Part shown: piece by piece, positions 28,015 through 36,613 of the stretch | How the letters are laid out: every line of letters begins with the position of its first letter | How positions within the stretch are numbered: position 1 is the stretch's first letter | Assembly (NCBI RefSeq): GCF_028204155.1 | Contig: NZ_JAQLOI010000001.1 | Location: forward strand, 496,001 to 560,000 | Length of the DNA stretch: 64,000 nucleotides | Direction of reading: 5' to 3' | Origin: Vibrio algarum | GTDB lineage: Bacteria; Pseudomonadota; Gammaproteobacteria; Enterobacterales; Vibrionaceae | Made by a program: the position numbers and the translations under genes | The notes under the pieces: generated by a model | Seen by the model: the letters and a program-made list of their open reading frames with translations, nothing else | What the model was told of the DNA's origin: nothing | Database searches by the model: none

Positions 28015-28091
28015 CGCTTTTTTACAGTAAACCCATAGCCAAAATGATCTTTATAATTCTGCCATAAACACTGCGCGGAGAGTTAATAATA

Positions 28092-28676
28092 ATGGATATA
28101 CTGTCAGCAGCCACTATGCTGTTTTTGATTATGGATCCCCTAGGAAACTTGCCTATTTTCATATCCATTCTCAAGCATATAGAACCGAAAAGAAGACGCA
28201 TCATTTTGGTTCGTGAGCTTTTTGTCGCGCTGGTTATTTTATTGGCCTTTCTGTTTGGTGGCCAAAATATACTTAACTTCTTACATATAGCACCTGAAAC
28301 ATTGAGTATTTCTGGTGGTATTATTCTCTTTATTATCGCAATCAGAATGATATTTCCGCAGCCAGGTGGCGTAACCGGCCTTGCTGCTGGCGAAGAGCCA
28401 TATATTGTGCCAATGGCAATTCCTATGATTGCTGGCCCATCTGTAATGGCTTCACTGCTATTGTTATCTAGCCAAGAGCCTGACCGAATCTGGGATTGGG
28501 CTGCAGCCTTACTTATTGCTTGGTCTGCAAGTTTCTTTGTCCTCATGTTTAACAATTTTTTCCATAAATTGTTGGGTGAAAAGGGCTTGAAGGCAGTTGA
28601 AAGACTGATGGGTTTGTTGTTGGTTATGATATCGACTCAGATGTTCCTTGATGGTCTCAAAGATTTTATAGGTTAA
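28092..28676 (+). CDS. yhgN: YhgN/MarC-family membrane protein
   Basis: A 194-residue membrane protein with six predicted helices. Conserved family segments are FLIMDPLGNLPIFISIL and VPMAIPMIAGPSVMASLL. MarC-family proteins are annotated as possible amino acid transporters, but no substrate is firmly established. It is convergent with the DUF1145-rsmD pair. Confidence 0.88.
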   Translation: MDILSAATMLFLIMDPLGNLPIFISILKHIEPKRRRIILVRELFVALVILLAFLFGGQNILNFLHIAPETLSISGGIILFIIAIRMIFPQPGGVTGLAAGEEPYIVPMAIPMIAGPSVMASLLLLSSQEPDRIWDWAAALLIAWSASFFVLMFNNFFHKLLGEKGLKAVERLMGLLLVMISTQMFLDGLKDFIG

Positions 28677-28682
28677 TAAAAA

Positions 28683-28706
28683 AGAGCGCTAAAGCGCTCT
28701 ATTTTT
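28683..28706. terminator. Intrinsic terminator after yhgN
   Basis: AGAGCGCT and AGCGCTCT pair perfectly around AA, followed by ATTTTTT on the plus strand and preceded by an A-rich tract. It touches the last base of the convergent DUF1145 gene and probably serves both directions. Confidence 0.85.
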
Positions 28707-28972
28707 TACATCATGTGTTTTCGTCTTATATCAAGCAAAGAAAAAATACCAAATATCAAAATTGACCATTTTTCCCACCCGCTAATTTTTATCTTATCGC
28801 CAAAAGCGCCAATAAATATCAACATTTGAACAGCATGCATCATGAACAAGAATCCTGTCATGATATAGAGTGCAATTGCTGCTTTTCCTGGGAATGGCAT
28901 AAAAATATTGAATAGAAGGACAAACCAAACAAATGCAATAGAGGCTTTGGCTAAAAATATCAGGATCTTCAT
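28706..28972 (-). CDS. DUF1145 family membrane protein
   Basis: An 88-residue protein with three predicted membrane helices and the DUF1145 pattern (NIFMPFPGKAAIALYIM). The ATG overlaps the rsmD stop by four bases (ATGA), so translation is coupled. The same pairing with rsmD is found in E. coli. The function is unknown. Confidence 0.85.
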   Translation of the reverse strand: MKILIFLAKASIAFVWFVLLFNIFMPFPGKAAIALYIMTGFLFMMHAVQMLIFIGAFGDKIKISGWEKWSILIFGIFSLLDIRRKHMM

Positions 28973-29568
28973 TCTGCGTTCCTTTCAAATAGTCGGTAAC
29001 TTACTTGTCCTGCACTTTTCTCTCTGTGAAGAGTCCAATTTTCTGGTACGGCAGTCAGTGTGAGTTCTTTTTCGGTTTCGATATAAATCATAGCATTTTC
29101 TGCTAACCAGTTATTTTCTTCTAATAGTTTAATACTGCTTTCTAATAACCCCTGCCTAAAAGGGGGATCGATAAAAACGATGTCGAAAGGTGTTCCGTGC
29201 TTTTCAAGAAAGGCAAGACTGTCAGTATTTATTGCTTCAACAGCACTTGCATTTAATGCGCTGATATTTTGGGTTAATTGTTTATGAGCTTGAGAGTTAA
29301 GCTCTAGCATAACTACTTGGCTTGCTTGACGAGAAGCAGCCTCTAAGCCTAATCCACCAGAACCAGCAAATAAATCTAAACATTTTGCATGTGGTACATC
29401 TTGAGCAATCCAATTAAATAGCGTCTCTTTCACGCGATCTGTGGTCGGTCTTAATCCTTCAGCATTAAATACAGGTAGCTTTCTACCTCGCCAAAGACCA
29501 GAAATAATGCGTATTGAGCCTTCAGGCTGCTTTTTTTGTGAATTGTTTTTAGTTCGACTTCTTACCAT
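28969..29568 (-). CDS. rsmD: 16S rRNA (guanine-966-N2)-methyltransferase
   Basis: A 199-residue SAM-dependent enzyme that methylates G966 of 16S rRNA. Motif I is CLDLFAGSGGLGLEA, the catalytic N-methyltransferase motif is FIDPPF (NPPY-type), and the N-terminal RIISGLWRGRKLPV and RPTTDRVKETLFNW are standard. It is divergent from ftsY, as in E. coli, and followed by the overlapping DUF1145 gene. Confidence 0.94.
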   Translation of the reverse strand: MVRSRTKNNSQKKQPEGSIRIISGLWRGRKLPVFNAEGLRPTTDRVKETLFNWIAQDVPHAKCLDLFAGSGGLGLEAASRQASQVVMLELNSQAHKQLTQNISALNASAVEAINTDSLAFLEKHGTPFDIVFIDPPFRQGLLESSIKLLEENNWLAENAMIYIETEKELTLTAVPENWTLHREKSAGQVSYRLFERNAE

Positions 29569-29731
29569 AGATTTTTTGACCGCTAATAAAGTGTTACTAT
29601 ATCCAGTTACATAATGTCAAAGTGTACCAATCAAAACAGAAAGTTTTCAGTACTTTGTCATTTTTCTCTGCTTAAATAATTTTGCAGGGCAATTTATTTA
29701 GAATTAGTGGTTAGATCTAGGACTCCTCTCG

Positions 29732-31090
29732 ATGACGGATAAGAAAAAACGCGGACTATTTTCATGGCTTGGTTTTGGCGAAGATGATGGGCAAGGCCAA
29801 GATGGAAAAAATGAGCAAGTAGAAGAACTTCAACAAGAGAATCAAGAAGCAGAGAATGTTGTTGAATCTGACTTAGCCAGCAATGAATACCAAGAAGATC
29901 TTCAAATTAACGAAGCATCTTTGACTAATGAAGATGCAGTAGATGATGAACTCAATACGAATGTGGATTCTGAAAGTGAAAAAGAAGCTTTTGTAGAAAC
30001 ACCTGTTACAAGGTTCGAAGATACAACAGAATCCATTTTGACAGCTGAGAATCTTGAGCAAATAGAAAATTCGACTGAATCGGTAGAAGCACAATTAAAT
30101 TTAGACGAAGCGGATGATTCTGAAATAAAAGAAGAAAAAACAGTCATCGTGGAGCAAGAGAAACCGACAGAAGGTTTTTTTGCAAGGTTAAAACGTAGTT
30201 TAGCACGAACAAAACAGAACATTGGTGCAGGATTTTTTGGCTTATTTAAAGGAAAATCAATAGACGATGATCTATTTGAAGAATTGGAAGAGCAGCTTTT
30301 AATAGCCGATGTTGGGATGGATACGACCGTAAAAATCATTGACAGCTTAACTGAAAAGGCCTCACGTAGAGAGTTAAAAGATGGTGAAGCACTTTATGGT
30401 TTATTAAAAGAAGAGATGGCAGAAATACTGTCTCACGTAGAACAACCATTGGTTATCGACTCTCAACATACGCCATACGTTATATTGATGGTTGGTGTGA
30501 ATGGTGTAGGTAAAACCACCACCATTGGTAAGTTAGCGAAACAATTTCAGGCTGATGGAAAAAAAGTCATGTTAGCAGCAGGAGATACATTCCGAGCTGC
30601 AGCTGTAGAACAGCTACAAGTGTGGGGTGAAAGAAACAATGTGCCCGTGATCGCGCAGCATACCGGAGCCGATAGTGCGTCTGTGATTTATGATGCTATA
30701 GAGGCGGCGAAAGCCCGTGGTGCCGATGTTGTCATTGCCGATACAGCAGGCCGATTACAAAACAAAGGCCACTTGATGGAAGAGTTACGTAAAATAGTGC
30801 GTGTGATGAAAAAAATTGATGATTCAGCGCCCCATGAAATTATGTTAACACTTGATGCTGGCACTGGCCAAAATGCGATTAGCCAAGCAAAACTGTTTAG
30901 TGATGTTGCACCTATAACAGGAATAACATTAACTAAACTCGACGGCACGGCGAAAGGGGGCGTTATTTTTGCTATTGCTGATCAGTTTAATATCCCTATT
31001 CGCTATATAGGTGTTGGGGAAAGCATTGATGATCTTCGCCCGTTTGAATCTGAAAACTTTATTGAAGCGCTATTTAGTCGCGAAGAATAA
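29732..31090 (+). CDS. ftsY: Signal recognition particle receptor FtsY
   Basis: A 452-residue GTPase that docks SRP-ribosome complexes at the inner membrane. A long acidic A domain (about residues 15-145, rich in Glu, Asp and Ser) precedes the NG domain. G1 is GVNGVGKTTTIGKL, followed by DTFRAAAVEQL, DTAGRLQNK (G3) and TKLDGTAKGG (G4). The length is typical for gammaproteobacteria. It is the first gene of ftsY-ftsE-ftsX(-rpoH). Confidence 0.96.
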   Translation: MTDKKKRGLFSWLGFGEDDGQGQDGKNEQVEELQQENQEAENVVESDLASNEYQEDLQINEASLTNEDAVDDELNTNVDSESEKEAFVETPVTRFEDTTESILTAENLEQIENSTESVEAQLNLDEADDSEIKEEKTVIVEQEKPTEGFFARLKRSLARTKQNIGAGFFGLFKGKSIDDDLFEELEEQLLIADVGMDTTVKIIDSLTEKASRRELKDGEALYGLLKEEMAEILSHVEQPLVIDSQHTPYVILMVGVNGVGKTTTIGKLAKQFQADGKKVMLAAGDTFRAAAVEQLQVWGERNNVPVIAQHTGADSASVIYDAIEAAKARGADVVIADTAGRLQNKGHLMEELRKIVRVMKKIDDSAPHEIMLTLDAGTGQNAISQAKLFSDVAPITGITLTKLDGTAKGGVIFAIADQFNIPIRYIGVGESIDDLRPFESENFIEALFSREE

Positions 31091-31158
31091 GTAATAGTTA
31101 AGCGCTTTAATGCGACAGCGCTTTGTCAAAATGAATGAAATAGTCAAAGGAAGAGTCG

Positions 31159-31833
31159 GTGATAAGATTTCAGCAAGTGAGTAAAGCTTACCGAGGTGGT
31201 CGCCAAGCATTACAAAAAGTCGATTTTCACCTTAGGCAGGGCGAAATGGCCTTTTTGGGAGGGCATTCTGGTGCAGGTAAAAGTACTTTACTTAAGCTGA
31301 TTTGTGCTATGGAGCGACCTTCTGATGGCACTATTCACTTCAATGGGCATGATATTACTAAAATCTCGAATACCGATATTCCGTTATTAAGACGTAATAT
31401 CGGTATTGTTTTTCAAGATCACCGCTTATTAATGGATCGTACTGTTTTTGATAATGTTGCCTTGCCAATGCGTATAGAGTCTGCGACAGAAAACGATATT
31501 AAGCGTAGAGTCTCCGCCGCCTTAGATAAAATAGGCCTATTAGACAAAGCTAAATGCTTACCTAGTCAACTGTCTGGTGGTGAGCAACAAAGAGTCGGTA
31601 TTGCTAGGGCTGTTGTCAATAGACCTACATTAGTTTTAGCTGACGAGCCTACCGGTAATCTAGATCCTGAACTTTCTAATAGAACCATGATGTTACTTGA
31701 AGAGTTTAATCGAGCTGGAGTTTCTATTCTTGTAGCCACTCACGATGTTGGCCTTGTTAGTAGTCGCCCGCAATATCGCCAATTCGAATTGAATCAAGGT
31801 TTTCTAAGCGAGGTTGAAGGTTATGGCCAATAA
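31159..31833 (+). CDS. ftsE: Cell-division ABC ATPase FtsE
   Basis: A 224-residue ATPase that with FtsX activates septal peptidoglycan hydrolases. Walker A is GGHSGAGKSTLLK, the signature LSGGEQQRVGIARA, Walker B LVLADEPTGNLD, and the H-loop LVATHDVGL. It is located between ftsY and ftsX; the ftsX ATG lies inside its last codons. Confidence 0.96.
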   Translation: MIRFQQVSKAYRGGRQALQKVDFHLRQGEMAFLGGHSGAGKSTLLKLICAMERPSDGTIHFNGHDITKISNTDIPLLRRNIGIVFQDHRLLMDRTVFDNVALPMRIESATENDIKRRVSAALDKIGLLDKAKCLPSQLSGGEQQRVGIARAVVNRPTLVLADEPTGNLDPELSNRTMMLLEEFNRAGVSILVATHDVGLVSSRPQYRQFELNQGFLSEVEGYGQ

Positions 31834-32767
31834 TACTCGTATTAAAAAGAAAGTTGATCGTGTTGGTTTCTTGGCGATGCATTTAAGGCAAGCCAAAAGC
31901 TCATTTATGAGCTTGTGGCTTAGGCCATTAGGGAATTTATTGACCTTAGCTGTCATTGCTATGGCTCTTTCTTTGCCCGCGACTGTGTACCTTGTGGGTA
32001 AAAATATTGCAAAGGTTGCTGAAGGAGTAGCTAGTCCATCGCAAGTGAATGCTTACATTCAAGAAGATATTGCTGAAGCGCGAATCATGGTGCTTAAAGA
32101 TAAGATAGAAAATTGGGCAAATGTTGAGAGTGTGGAATATATTTCTTCTCAGCAAGGTCTCAATGATTTAAGCGAGTATTCTGGCTTTGAACAAGCGATT
32201 TCATTATTAAGCGATTATTCTTTGCCAGCTGTGTTGATCATACAGCCAACAGAACAAAACGATGCTGTTATTAAAGAGATTGCATTAGCGATAAGTAAAG
32301 AGCAGGGCATTACTGATGTCAGGCTGGATGAAGACTGGCTTGCTCGATTAGATGCGATGAAGAATCTGGCTACAGCAGTTGTTGTTACCCTAGCGGTCTT
32401 AATGATTGGTGCCGTTTTTCTAATTGTAGGCAATACACTGCGCTTTACGATATTAGCGCATAAAGAAGAAATTCAAGTGATGAAGCTAATTGGTGCTACC
32501 GATAGTTTTATATTACGGCCTTATCTTTATTCTGGTATGTGGTTTGGTTTTATTGGTGGCGTAAGTGCTTGGTTTTTGACCGCTATAATTACTGTTATAC
32601 TTAATGGAGCTGTAGATAAGCTTTCTATTTTATACGACAATCAATTTCATTTAATCGGCTTAAATTGGGATGAGTCATTACTTTTGCTGATGCTAGGTGT
32701 TTTTTTAGGTTTCACAGCAGCAAATCTATCTACGCGTAAGCACTTGAAAGAGATTGAACCTGTATAA
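31823..32767 (+). CDS. ftsX: Cell-division ABC permease FtsX
   Basis: A 314-residue permease with a first membrane helix at about 40-62, a periplasmic loop of about 100 residues that would contact the EnvC-type activator, and three more helices in the C-terminal half. The conserved EIQVMKLIGAT segment is the cytoplasmic coupling loop. I chose ATG 31823 (MANNTRIKK), which overlaps ftsE by 11 bases; a TTG at 31814 is possible. Confidence 0.94.
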   Translation: MANNTRIKKKVDRVGFLAMHLRQAKSSFMSLWLRPLGNLLTLAVIAMALSLPATVYLVGKNIAKVAEGVASPSQVNAYIQEDIAEARIMVLKDKIENWANVESVEYISSQQGLNDLSEYSGFEQAISLLSDYSLPAVLIIQPTEQNDAVIKEIALAISKEQGITDVRLDEDWLARLDAMKNLATAVVVTLAVLMIGAVFLIVGNTLRFTILAHKEEIQVMKLIGATDSFILRPYLYSGMWFGFIGGVSAWFLTAIITVILNGAVDKLSILYDNQFHLIGLNWDESLLLLMLGVFLGFTAANLSTRKHLKEIEPV

Positions 32768-32831
32768 CGGTTTCTTGTCTTAAGACAATGTGAAAATAGT
32801 TGTCAACAAACGTAAATACTCAAGAATGCCC

Positions 32832-32859
32832 TTGTATAGTGGCTATATCTATGGATAAT
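32832..32859 (+). promoter_or_regulatory. Candidate rpoH promoter
   Basis: TTGTAT (32832-32837) and GATAAT (32854-32859) with a 16-base spacer form a plausible sigma-70 promoter. Transcription would begin near 32866, leaving an 88-base leader before the rpoH ATG. In E. coli the rpoH leader and early coding region form a heat-sensitive structure; I did not fold this one. Confidence 0.4.
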
Positions 32860-32953
32860 TGTTTTCCCCTTATTGAAACTTTCTTTGATTAAGTTCAATA
32901 TTGATGGGTTTAGAATAAAAATGTTGCTCAATGTAAAAAGAATGAGGACTTTA

Positions 32954-33808
32954 ATGGCAAATCAAAAGTATTCAATGGCTTTAGTTACGCAAGATAGCTT
33001 AGACAGCTATATCCGCTCAGCAAACAGTTACCCTATGCTGACAGCTGAAGAAGAGCGTGATTTGGCTGAAAGACTACATTACAAAGGTGAAATAGATGCT
33101 GCGAAAGGTCTTATACTTTCACATCTTAGATTCGTCGTTCATGTTGCTCGTGGTTATTCTGGTTATGGTTTGCCGATGGCAGATTTAGTTCAGGAAGGCA
33201 ATATTGGCCTAATGAAAGCAGTAAAACGCTTTAACCCAGAAGTAGGTGTTCGCCTTGTCTCTTTTGCCGTGCATTGGATTAAAGCCGAAATCCACGAATA
33301 CGTATTGAGAAACTGGCGTATTGTTAAGATAGCGACAACAAAAGCGCAGCGTAAACTTTTCTTCAATTTGAGGAAAAATAAAAAGCGTTTAGGTTGGTTT
33401 AATAACGGTGAAGTTGAAACGGTTGCTCGCGAACTAGGAGTTGCTCCTTCTGAAGTGCGGGAAATGGAATCACGCCTTGCTGCTCAAGACGCTGCATTTG
33501 AATTACAAAACGACGATGATGACTCTGGTAGTTATTCTGCTCCAGTGCTTTATCTTGAAGATAAGCACTCTGACGTTGCGGATAATGTAGAAGCTGATAA
33601 CTGGGAAACGCACACCAATTCACGCTTAACCCATGCGTTGTCAACGTTAGATGAAAGAAGCCAACATATTGTTCGCTCTCGTTGGTTAGACGATAAAAAA
33701 TCAACATTGCAAGAGCTAGCAGAAACTTACAGTGTTTCAGCAGAAAGAATACGTCAGCTTGAAAAAAATGCGATGAAGAAACTAAAATTGGCGGTTGGTG
33801 AATTTTAA
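32954..33808 (+). CDS. rpoH: RNA polymerase heat-shock sigma factor RpoH (sigma-32)
   Basis: A 284-residue sigma factor starting at ATG 32954 (MANQKYSMALVTQDS), the same length as E. coli sigma-32; the upstream in-frame ATG at 32873 would be atypical. Region 2 contains MADLVQEGNIGLMKAVKRF and AVHWIKAEIHEYVLRNWRIVK, split here for length. The RpoH box QRKLFFNLRKNKK follows, then the region 4 helix-turn-helix LQELAETYSVSAERIRQLE. It directs the heat-shock regulon. It is placed after ftsX as in E. coli and ends at a strong terminator. Confidence 0.96.
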   Translation: MANQKYSMALVTQDSLDSYIRSANSYPMLTAEEERDLAERLHYKGEIDAAKGLILSHLRFVVHVARGYSGYGLPMADLVQEGNIGLMKAVKRFNPEVGVRLVSFAVHWIKAEIHEYVLRNWRIVKIATTKAQRKLFFNLRKNKKRLGWFNNGEVETVARELGVAPSEVREMESRLAAQDAAFELQNDDDDSGSYSAPVLYLEDKHSDVADNVEADNWETHTNSRLTHALSTLDERSQHIVRSRWLDDKKSTLQELAETYSVSAERIRQLEKNAMKKLKLAVGEF

Positions 33809-33852
33809 CAAAAAGGCCAACGGATAATTTAAGTAACAAAAAAATTTGTAGA

Positions 33853-33881
33853 ACCGAGATCTTAGAGATCTCGGTTTTTTT
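33853..33881 (+). terminator. Strong intrinsic terminator after rpoH
   Basis: A perfect 10-base stem ACCGAGATCT / AGATCTCGGT with a TAG loop (33853-33875), followed by a T run to 33881. Confidence 0.92.
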
Positions 33882-33944
33882 ATGCCTGATCGAAACCGAT
33901 CGATATGAGTGATCAAATCTACAATTTTCCTGTGCATAAGTCTG

Positions 33945-34076
33945 TGAGGAAAACTTTCATGAACTGTCAGGAAGTAGCGGATAGACTAGGATTATGAGGG
34001 AAAAAAGTTTGGGGATAGTTTCTTTGATACACACAGAAAAATAAGGATCACTACTACATGTAGTGGATCTTTTTAT
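33945..34076 (+). ncRNA. Candidate GGA-rich small RNA ending in a hairpin
   Basis: Between rpoH and glpE, about 130 bases contain eight GGA triplets (33948, 33970, 33979, 33989, 33999, 34013, 34045 and 34065), several as AGGA or GGGA. They end in CACTAC-TACAT-GTAGTG (34049-34065) followed by GATC and TTTTTATT. GGA repeats plus a terminator are the hallmark of CsrB-type RNAs that bind CsrA, but most GGAs here are not in clear hairpin loops and no convincing promoter is seen. This is a weak call. Confidence 0.25.
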
Positions 34077-34087
34077 TAAGAGATACT

Positions 34088-34147
34088 TTATCAACGTAAT
34101 TCACAGATTTATCCACAGATGGCTAAAACTTAATCATCGGTGGATAA
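34088..34147. promoter_or_regulatory. DnaA-box-like cluster
   Basis: A perfect consensus DnaA box TTATCCACA lies at 34109-34117. A one-mismatch box (TTATCCACC on the minus strand) is at 34139-34147, and a weaker TTATCAACG at 34088-34096. The surrounding bases are AT-rich and several GATC sites lie just to the left. It could regulate glpE, titrate DnaA, or be chance. Confidence 0.4.
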
Positions 34148-34296
34148 AAATTAATAGCATTAAATTGTTCCCGTTGGGATAGTTTTAAATCAGGTCCCGA
34201 GGAAATCTTTATTATCGCTCAAGGATTGTTACTTGGGTGGAAATAACACTTGGTATACAATCTAGTGACAAAAATCACATAATGGAAGGTCGGTCA

Positions 34297-34617
34297 ATGA
34301 GTAGTTTCAAGCAGATTAGTGCAGTTGGGGCAAAGGGTTTAATTAGTGATAGAAACGCCGTACTTGTTGATATTAGAGATGCTGGTTCTTTTTCTGTGTC
34401 ACATGCAGAAACAGCCCGACATCTAACAAACGATACTATTGTTTCTTTAATGGAAGAGGTCGAATTTGATCACCCTATACTTGTTATGTGTTACCACGGA
34501 GTAAGCAGTCAAGGAGCCGCAGAATATTTAGTGAATCAAGGCTATGAAGAAGTTTACAGTGTTGACGGTGGATTTTCCGCATGGCACATGGCTGGCTTGC
34601 CGACTCAGAGAGGCTAA
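34297..34617 (+). CDS. glpE: Thiosulfate sulfurtransferase GlpE
   Basis: A 106-residue single-domain rhodanese. The active-site cysteine is in VMCYHGVSSQGAA, a six-residue loop typical of GlpE that accepts thiosulfate. I chose ATG 34297 (MSSFKQISAVG) over the upstream 34237 because it gives the family length. It abuts glpG directly (stop 34617, start 34618). Confidence 0.93.
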   Translation: MSSFKQISAVGAKGLISDRNAVLVDIRDAGSFSVSHAETARHLTNDTIVSLMEEVEFDHPILVMCYHGVSSQGAAEYLVNQGYEEVYSVDGGFSAWHMAGLPTQRG

Positions 34618-35457
34618 ATGATTAAGCTTATTACTATCAATAATCCCAGAACGGCTCAGGCCTTTATTGACTATATGGCATCAAGAAAAATCGAATTAGA
34701 TATGATGCCAGAGGGTGGGGGACAATTCGCTATTTGGTTGAAGAATGATGCAGATAAGCTAGAAGCTGAGTCGGAACTGTCTCACTTTCTAGCTGCGCCT
34801 AATGATGGTAAATATCAAGCAGCATCTTGGGATTTAGCGGATTCTAGAACACGAAAATTTAAATATCATACTCCAAGTATTTTAGGGATGGTAAAAGCAA
34901 AAGCAGGGCCTCTTACGCTTCTTATCATGTCTGTTTCTATTGGTTTATTTATTCTATTTCAAATAGGTTTTGGTGATTCTGTATTTTCTGTAACGCATTT
35001 CCCTGCGCAAGAAGGTCAACAGTGGCAGATCTGGCGTTGGGTGTCACATGCTCTTATACATTTCTCCGTCGCCCATATCGCTTTTAACCTTTTGTGGTGG
35101 TGGCAATTAGGTGGTGATATTGAAAAACGTCTTGGGTCTGTCAAACTACTACAAATTTTTATATTTTCGTCGGCACTTTCAGGTGCAGGTCAGTATTGGG
35201 TTGAAGGCGCAAACTTTGGTGGCCTATCAGGGGTTGTATATGCATTGATGGGGTACTCATGGTTACTAGGTGTCATTTCCCCACAAAAAGGTGTAAGCCT
35301 ACCGAAACCTATTGTGATATTTATGCTTATTTGGTTGGTGTTAGGATTTATTCAACCCTACATGGCTATTGCAAATACAGCGCATTTAGTCGGTTTAGGT
35401 GCAGGGCTTTTACTTGCTTTAATTGATAGCCAAATGCCTAAAAAGTCACATGGCTAA
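34618..35457 (+). CDS. glpG: Rhomboid intramembrane serine protease GlpG
   Basis: A 279-residue protease. The N-terminal cytoplasmic domain covers about 1-90, then six membrane helices follow. The catalytic serine is in GGLSGVVYALMGY and the histidine in NTAHLVGLGAG. The HxxxN-type motif is AHIAFNLLWWW. It cleaves membrane proteins near the top of transmembrane segments; native substrates are mostly unknown. It is transcribed with glpE. Confidence 0.95.
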   Translation: MIKLITINNPRTAQAFIDYMASRKIELDMMPEGGGQFAIWLKNDADKLEAESELSHFLAAPNDGKYQAASWDLADSRTRKFKYHTPSILGMVKAKAGPLTLLIMSVSIGLFILFQIGFGDSVFSVTHFPAQEGQQWQIWRWVSHALIHFSVAHIAFNLLWWWQLGGDIEKRLGSVKLLQIFIFSSALSGAGQYWVEGANFGGLSGVVYALMGYSWLLGVISPQKGVSLPKPIVIFMLIWLVLGFIQPYMAIANTAHLVGLGAGLLLALIDSQMPKKSHG

Positions 35458-35505
35458 CATTCGGTTTGTCATGACATAGTCTTGGTGGAACAAGACTATG
35501 TGACA

Positions 35506-35922
35506 TTATTGATAAAGGAATTTAGTGAACAGTAAATCTGCAATGAGAGTTCTGCCTGTTTCAGCAATTAACAGGTTATTTAGATTTTCTTTAAGTTGCC
35601 TTCTGAGCTCTTCTCTGCCAGCTAGGGTTTTTACTTGATCTTCAGTCTGTTCACCAATATAGGCAACGATAGTATCTCGAATTAGAGGTTCATGTCTTTC
35701 TAATTCAACAACATAAGAACTATCTGCCACCATTAAATCAACTCGAACTTGAAGATAAGCTAGTTTTTTCCCTTTGGTATATACGTTAGTGGTTAGATCT
35801 GGTGCCAGCGTATAATAGGCGAAAGTAGGCTTGGTGTTTTGTTCTTCGTCGTCAGCATATGAAATGGCTGAAAAAGTACTGATTAGAACGGAAACTATTA
35901 AAACAATATATTGTTTAAGCAT
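35506..35922 (-). CDS. Periplasmic FliL-like protein
   Basis: A 138-residue protein starting at 35922 (MLKQYIVLIVSVLISTFSA). It has a cleavable signal peptide ending near SYADDE, then a FliL-type domain (YLQVRVDLMVAD, HEPLIRDTIVAYIGEQ, EELRRQLKENLNNLL). Flagellar FliL is anchored by an N-terminal helix; this one looks secreted and stands far from flagellar genes, next to ubiC. The role is unknown. Confidence 0.7.
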   Translation of the reverse strand: MLKQYIVLIVSVLISTFSAISYADDEEQNTKPTFAYYTLAPDLTTNVYTKGKKLAYLQVRVDLMVADSSYVVELERHEPLIRDTIVAYIGEQTEDQVKTLAGREELRRQLKENLNNLLIAETGRTLIADLLFTKFLYQ

Positions 35923-36070
35923 ATTTGTGCGATCTTTCTTTTTAATCGGATTATCGTGGCGTCGTAGTCTGCTACAATGTGGCACCTAGACAAGTTTGTA
36001 TTCTTCGGCTTCTTTAGCCTTAACATCAAGTATAAACTGCTTATATTACTAGAACTAATTAATTATACCT

Positions 36071-36613
36071 ATGACTGAGCTTATTTCGTCGTACATTACT
36101 GCGCTCAAAAACGTCCATTGGCAAGACATTGACAAGTTTGAACTATCTTCGAGTGTTTCTCTACACTGGTTGTTGGAAAAAGGCTCATTGTCACGACGTT
36201 TTGCAGAAAAATGTGAGAATTTAAGGGTTGAACTGCTTTTTAATGAAATCATTACACCAACCCAAGTCACTACTGAGGAAAAAGAACTTCTTAGTGATAC
36301 ACATTGCTTATTGAGAGAAGTCGTACTTTTAGGTGATGACAAAGAGTGGATTGTTGGTCGAACACTGATACCGGAAGCGTCGTTAAAGGAACAACCTCAT
36401 AATCTATTGCAGCAAGGGAGTATTCCCTTGGGACTGACAGTATTTAGTGTAGAAGACGTCAGTCGAGATGCTTTGCAGTTAGGATGGGTTGAGCTTCCTA
36501 ATCAACGCCTAATAGCTAGACGATCACGTTTATGGATGAATAAAAAACCTATGTTAGTTGCCGAACTTTTTCTTCCTGATTCACCGGTATATGTTGCGGA
36601 GACGGTTAGATGA
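36071..36613 (+). CDS. ubiC: Chorismate--pyruvate lyase
   Basis: A 180-residue enzyme converting chorismate to 4-hydroxybenzoate and pyruvate, the first step of ubiquinone synthesis. Active-site candidates include Arg in LLREVVLLGDDKEWIVGRTL and the C-terminal Glu in VAELFLPDSPVY. It overlaps ubiA by four bases (ATGA), and the two form an operon. Confidence 0.93.
   Translation: MTELISSYITALKNVHWQDIDKFELSSSVSLHWLLEKGSLSRRFAEKCENLRVELLFNEIITPTQVTTEEKELLSDTHCLLREVVLLGDDKEWIVGRTLIPEASLKEQPHNLLQQGSIPLGLTVFSVEDVSRDALQLGWVELPNQRLIARRSRLWMNKKPMLVAELFLPDSPVYVAETVR

Larger units (their letters stand above)
33882..34296. other. rpoH-glpE intergenic region
   Basis: 415 bases without a protein gene. It holds the GGA-rich segment with its hairpin, the DnaA-like sites, GATC sites (around 33894, 33899 and 33911) and the glpE leader. 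Confidence 0.6.
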
